A DNA stretch of 64,000 nt from Alentia gelatinosa (lineage: Eukaryota; Annelida; Polychaeta; Phyllodocida; Polynoidae): contig OX465584.1 in the NCBI GenBank assembly GCA_950022655.1, forward strand, positions 47,722,723-47,786,722, written 5' to 3'. How positions within the stretch are numbered: position 1 is the first letter of the stretch; each line of letters opens with the position of its first letter. Shown here piece after piece: positions 59,400 through 64,000 of the stretch. The notes under the pieces were generated by a model. The model had not been told where the DNA came from and made no database searches. It was given only the letters and a program-made list of their open reading frames with translations. Both the position numbers and the translations under genes were made by a program.

Positions 59400-61190
59400 T
59401 CGCTTTAGTTATGCTTGCGTGCAAGCATATCCGGTCTGCACCACGAGGAGACGAAGCGACCAAGAGGGTGAACAGATTGGTAATTTCTGTCCACCCCAGC
59501 AGACCTCGCGCGGTCAGACTCTCAAAAACATTGCAATAGTAGTATAGTGTGGATATGTACAATGCTGTGGCACACAGATAGGGGTCTCCATGCGGAGTAA
59601 TCTGAGGGCCGTCATGTCTGGTCCGACCTGCACTATGGGCCCTTAGTACCAGGATAACAGGCTCATTTCTCACCACCCTCCCCGTTTATGCTCAGGTACC
59701 CTGAAGGGCGGGCGACAGAATACAAACAGAGACATGTATCTATAACTCACCCTGCCCCTCCCCCTGGCCATCTTAGCCGTGACTGTCACCCCAGACACAG
59801 TCCCCCCTCAGGTAAATTAGTCACCACTCATCTCCATCGAGGGGTGACCAGCTGTCCCATGTAGAATCCTGTGCTGTACAGAGTTTGTGCCCCGAGTATG
59901 GTTTGGTAACATACGGAAACAGGGTTACTGTGGCTGTACTTGATAAATAGGCGGTATAATTGATGATCAGTTAATCCCGAAGGCAGAGGTTCATCTAATA
60001 GCTAATTTCACCAAGTATTTGACATAGTACACATGATTTCTTATCATTGTATACTTCAGAATAGCCAGTTTTTGCCTTCGCTTTGGGACGATTTTTTGGG
60101 TTTCGTGCCGCACATACCCCGTACATCATATACATACCCCGTACGCCATGTACGTGTTATACCGCCATAGATACGACATGGGAAGGAGCATACGGCCACA
60201 GGTATATAATGATATGTAGTTTAGGTAAAGCGGGAAAGAACCAGCTCTTAATAATGTATGCATGACATGATTGCTAAGTTTTTTTCGAAAGCACCCTACA
60301 TGTACTTGATACAAATTGATATGAAATAAACATATATTCAGATACTTTTCGCACCACTGCTACACAATGCAACCTTCCCTTTTATAACTGTGCATTTAGG
60401 AGAAGTTTTCCGGTGGAGCTTCCCGCCAGCTACAAGTCCAGCTTTGTCGAATTATACTAGTGATGCCCCTCTATATCACCCCGGCCACCTATATTACCCC
60501 AGCTGGAAAGCGTTCGAGCGTTGCCATATCTAAGTGAAGGAATGCAACCATAACAAGGAGGGAATAACACCTGACACAAAAAACACAGTCAAGAACGCAT
60601 GCCTAATTGGAAAATCTTGTCAACATGATGTCCATACTAAGGCGGTAAGAATGTCTTCTATGGGGCGATTGTGGTGGATATTTTTATGGGACGTGTTCCT
60701 TCTATTTGTGGGCAGCTTTATTGTTTGTAGGTTACGTGGAACTAATAGACAGCAGTGTAATTCCCACGGGTTTTATCACAATGGAAACCGTGGTGTTTTC
60801 AGTAGTTTCCCATTAGAAAGAAAACGGAATCCCATCCGTCTTGGCACACAGGTGGCCATTTTGTGAAAGTAGAGACACCTTCGTAACTAACGCTGTTTAC
60901 TTACAACAGCTCCCTTTCCAGTCGATGGATATCTTCCAATTCATCATTCTGCTTCAGAACTTGCTGTCACTTTGGACAGTGTTCTAGATTTTGAAGTCAC
61001 GGAAAGTCTAATGGAGCAGCTAGCGGAACCTTTTCCGACCTATACACACTTATTCCGTCTTGTGGTCAGCAGGTGGCAGTCTTGTCATTGTGGTGCTATG
61101 GGGCACTGACCTACGTGCTTCGCTGTTTGCCGGCAAGGTAGCACGTTAACAAACGGCCTGAGGCTGGAGACCAGCCACGCACTAAGCACT
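59400..61190. other. No supportable gene
   Basis: A 110-codon plus-strand frame (60534-60866) has a short hydrophobic stretch (WWIFLWDVFLLFVGSFIV) but no recognisable family, no flanking splice logic and no promoter that I can see. A CTCF-like core (tcagcaggtggcagt) is at 61066-61080. Confidence 0.4.
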
Positions 61191-61194
61191 GGTT

Positions 61195-61780
61195 AAAGCC
61201 CTATGAACAGAGAGCTAACGTCATTGTGTCTAAATCCCTATGAACAGAGAGCTAACGTCATTGTGTCTAAATCCCTATGAACAGAGAGCTAATGTCATTG
61301 TGTCTAAATCCCTATGAACAGAGAGCTAATGTCATTGTGTCTAAATTCCTATGAACAGAGAACTAATGTCTTTGGGTCTAAATCCCTATGAACAGAGAAC
61401 TAATGTCTTTGGGTCTAAATCTCCTATGAACAGACAGCTGAGGGCATCATGTCTAAACCTCCTATGAACAGAGAGCTAAGTTCAATGTGTCTAAAACCTG
61501 TATGAACAGACAGTTCATGGCATTATGTCTAAGACCCCTTTGAACAGACAGCTAAGGTCATTGTGTCTTAATGCCCTATAATCAGAGAGCTGAGGGCATT
61601 GTGTCTAAAACCTGTACGAACAGAGAGCTAAGGGCACTTTATCTAAAAGTGCTATGGACAGAGAATTAAGGGCATCGTTTCTAAAAGCCCTATGGTCAGG
61701 AAGATAATGGCATCATGTCTAAAAGCCCTATGGTGCGAGAGCTAAGGGCATGTCTAAAAGCCATATGATCAGAGAGCTTC
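61195..61780. repeat. 37-bp minisatellite, about 15 units
   Basis: ctatgaacagagagctaacg followed by tcattgtgtctaaatcc. The first four or five units are almost identical and later ones increasingly diverged. Confidence 0.95.
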
Positions 61781-61789
61781 GATCTGATT

Positions 61790-64000
61790 GGTCTAGACGG
61801 TGTCACATGGTCAACTTTGGTATGAAAACCTCAGCTCGGTATGAAGACTGTAGTTACTAAACCCCAAGCAGCGGTATCTAACTACTTGTACAGAGTGTTC
61901 GTATATAGTTATATAGAAACACACACTCATACACATCCAGATGCAGTCGTCTGCTTTTTTCAGGTTGCACTTGATTCTCACCAGTCATTGCCACCAATAC
62001 ACCGTCATGCCTGACTCTGCTCTGATGACCAGGCAAATTGACAGGCGTCGATCTCCTACACCTGTCATCTGGGTCGACTCGCTTTACCTGCTGTTGTATT
62101 TTTGTTGTTTAGTTGATTTAAAATACACTAAATGTATGTATAACTATTATCAACATCCTTTTTTTGTGAAAATTGTTTTCTTACAAATATTATATATATA
62201 TTCCCTCAACTCTTTGCGAGTGTATTGGAAAAATTTCATTCTGTTTATAATTTTTTTTATATTATCAACATCCTGTCGTCTATTCTATTCCACCACCCTA
62301 CATACGGTCTAGGAAAAGCAATTAACAACAAGGTAAAATCAAAATATCTAACAATTTAAGCATTCACCATTATATTAGAGAGCGGGGGGGGGGTGGTTAT
62401 TGGGACAAGCTACCAGTAATATTACATATCATGTCATGTGGGCATAGCAATAAGTCAAGGAAACTAAAAGGGTAGATGAGAATAGCCATGATCTATAATA
62501 GATGCACTATAATTGGAATGATGGCGAGATCTTGAGATCATGAGATCTCCAAATACAAAATTACTAAATGGATTTTCTCTCTGGCCGGCGTTATGGACAA
62601 CACAGCGGAGGCCTCATCGAAGTGCTTTGTGAGTTAGTGATGGAGCACGGACAGTATCAGGGCATGAACATATCTCGCCGCGTGTGACGACCAGGGGTGT
62701 GAGGTGGGTATCAGTCTTCACGAATTCGTCGGCCTACTTCTCAATCGGTGGCTCCTTCATTTTCTCTGCCTACTTAAGGCTGTTGTCACTCTCCGAGAGG
62801 TAATTCGCCCCTTTTAGAATTCTCACTGGGTCTAGGCCTTCTCCGTTAGATTAGAGTTCCTAGTAAAACTCCAAAGACTCCTGTGTAAGGTGAGCAATGC
62901 GGTGAAGTAAAGGTTTGTTTTTATTATTCATTGCACTGAAGGAATGTGTACAAATCGGCATCTGCTTGGAAGTTATTCTGGCCAATTATTTCTTGTGCTT
63001 GAACAATGTTCTCAACGATGTTCTCTACATAGTTTTCTCCTCTGATATGCAAAAATTTAATTATTTTACATAAGAGGGATTAGGTCACTACTAACTACCC
63101 AACATTTATCAGAGAAATTTACTTTTAGAAATTGTGTACAAATAAAGCGCCCCATCTTGTATTTCTTTGGGTACATTATTCTGTCATACCTAAGTATCCC
63201 GGGCTCTTTATGAAAGAAAGACGATCTAGATCGCTCTCTCTTATCAATACGTTTACTTTGAGCTCTGGTTTTGGTTCATTCGATATCTGTCTGGATCATA
63301 TCTGCTATTTCCAGATTATCTTTGATCAAAGACATATAATTTTATACACTGTAAAAGAAAATGTGGATCACAATGGAAAAATGAAAAGCTGGCATCAATG
63401 TCTTTAACTGCAATACAGAGCGAGGCCAGCTGGCGGAATTCCCCGGAGACGATAAAACACTGTGCCAATAGTGATGGCCATCCCCTGCACCTCTATACGC
63501 CTACACTATGTGGCAGGGGAGTGCGTGTTCAATAACACGAGCACCAAGATGTTGGCCCAATCGGTTAATGTCTGTCTGAAACAAAAACTTGGAACGCAGT
63601 TGAAACTCGAGGTTTCGCCAAGGTTTCATCTTTTGTTTTCATGATTTCCTTGCTCTATTTCCAGGTAATGAATTTCTCCTGAGTCGATATATAGTACATA
63701 ATTAAACTGCTGTGTTTATATAGGTCTCTGACCTTAACCGACTGGGCCAAAACCACGGCCCTGACGTAGGCTACTTTCCCTACTTTTTGCAACAATCGAT
63801 ATTTTTCTAATTGAGGATTTCTGCGATGTCTCAAAAAAATCGGAATTCCCCCGTTTCGAACTAATTACCTCATCACTTTCACTGTAGGTCGGTGTTACTA
63901 AGAGAAGGCACTGCCAGTGGGATAGGAGTCGCCGGGAGGAGGTGGGGGAGTGGTTAGAGACGAGACATCCGGTCGCTCCAGGCGCTCCCTCCAGGCACTA
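61790..64000. other. No supportable gene
   Basis: Open frames up to 123 codons (61941-62312 plus) are low-complexity and unrecognised. 62595-62631 reads ATGGACAACACAGCGGAGGC and ends at a gtgagt, which could be a first exon by chance. 63310-63400 contains a degenerate family A right end. Confidence 0.4.

Noticed and set aside
61195..61780. Possible CRISPR-like array
   Set aside because: Units are contiguous with no unique spacers, and the context is a eukaryotic genome.
62595..62640. ATGGACAACACAGCGGAGGC ending at gtgagt as a first exon
   Set aside because: Only 12 codons, with no linked downstream exon visible; a chance match is likely.

Overview
This is a stretch of an animal (eukaryotic) nuclear genome. 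Coding content is sparse. It has introns with GT/AG splice sites, many microsatellites and minisatellites, tRNA-derived SINEs, MITE-like inverted-repeat elements and one large satellite block. The only gene I can support has PDZ domains of the NHERF/EBP50 type. PDZ family, repeat style and intron density suggest an invertebrate, plausibly a lophotrochozoan such as a mollusc, but nothing in the window fixes the species.

Gene content: three exons on the minus strand each carry one NHERF-like PDZ domain: 17213-16854 (PDZ-A, 360 bp), 8560-7832 (PDZ-B, 729 bp) and 6503-6036 (PDZ-C, 468 bp). All three have recognisable splice acceptors and donors. All are flanked by phase-1 introns and are multiples of three in length, so they join in frame and any one could be skipped without a frameshift. 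The start codon, the promoter and the C-terminal (ezrin-binding) end are not convincingly visible. The 3' end probably lies below position 6036 or outside the window. The 5' exon lies above 17213; one weak candidate is at 35670.

Layout: 1-6035 holds dispersed repeats and a 33-bp minisatellite. 6036-17213 is the PDZ gene body; its large intron contains GC-rich islands (9360-9540, 14810-14960), SINEs and a 205-bp GGGCA array with quadruplex potential. 17214-26750 is dominated by repeats: a ~67-bp array, a 241-bp near-identical duplication, a fold-back element and a ~300-bp family. 26770-31800 is a large composite element: 22 monomers of ~202 bp, mostly alternating between two types, ending in an inverted monomer and framed by weak outer inverted repeats. 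31800-64000 shows no supportable gene. It contains SINEs, several MITE families including one nested insertion and one element flanked by TA microsatellites, more minisatellites, and a few AT-rich homeodomain-site clusters that might be regulatory.

The PDZ gene product would be a cytoplasmic scaffold linking membrane transporters or receptors to the cortical cytoskeleton. Almost everything else reads as mobile or repetitive DNA. The most distinctive structure is the satellite-cored element at 26.8-31.8 kb.
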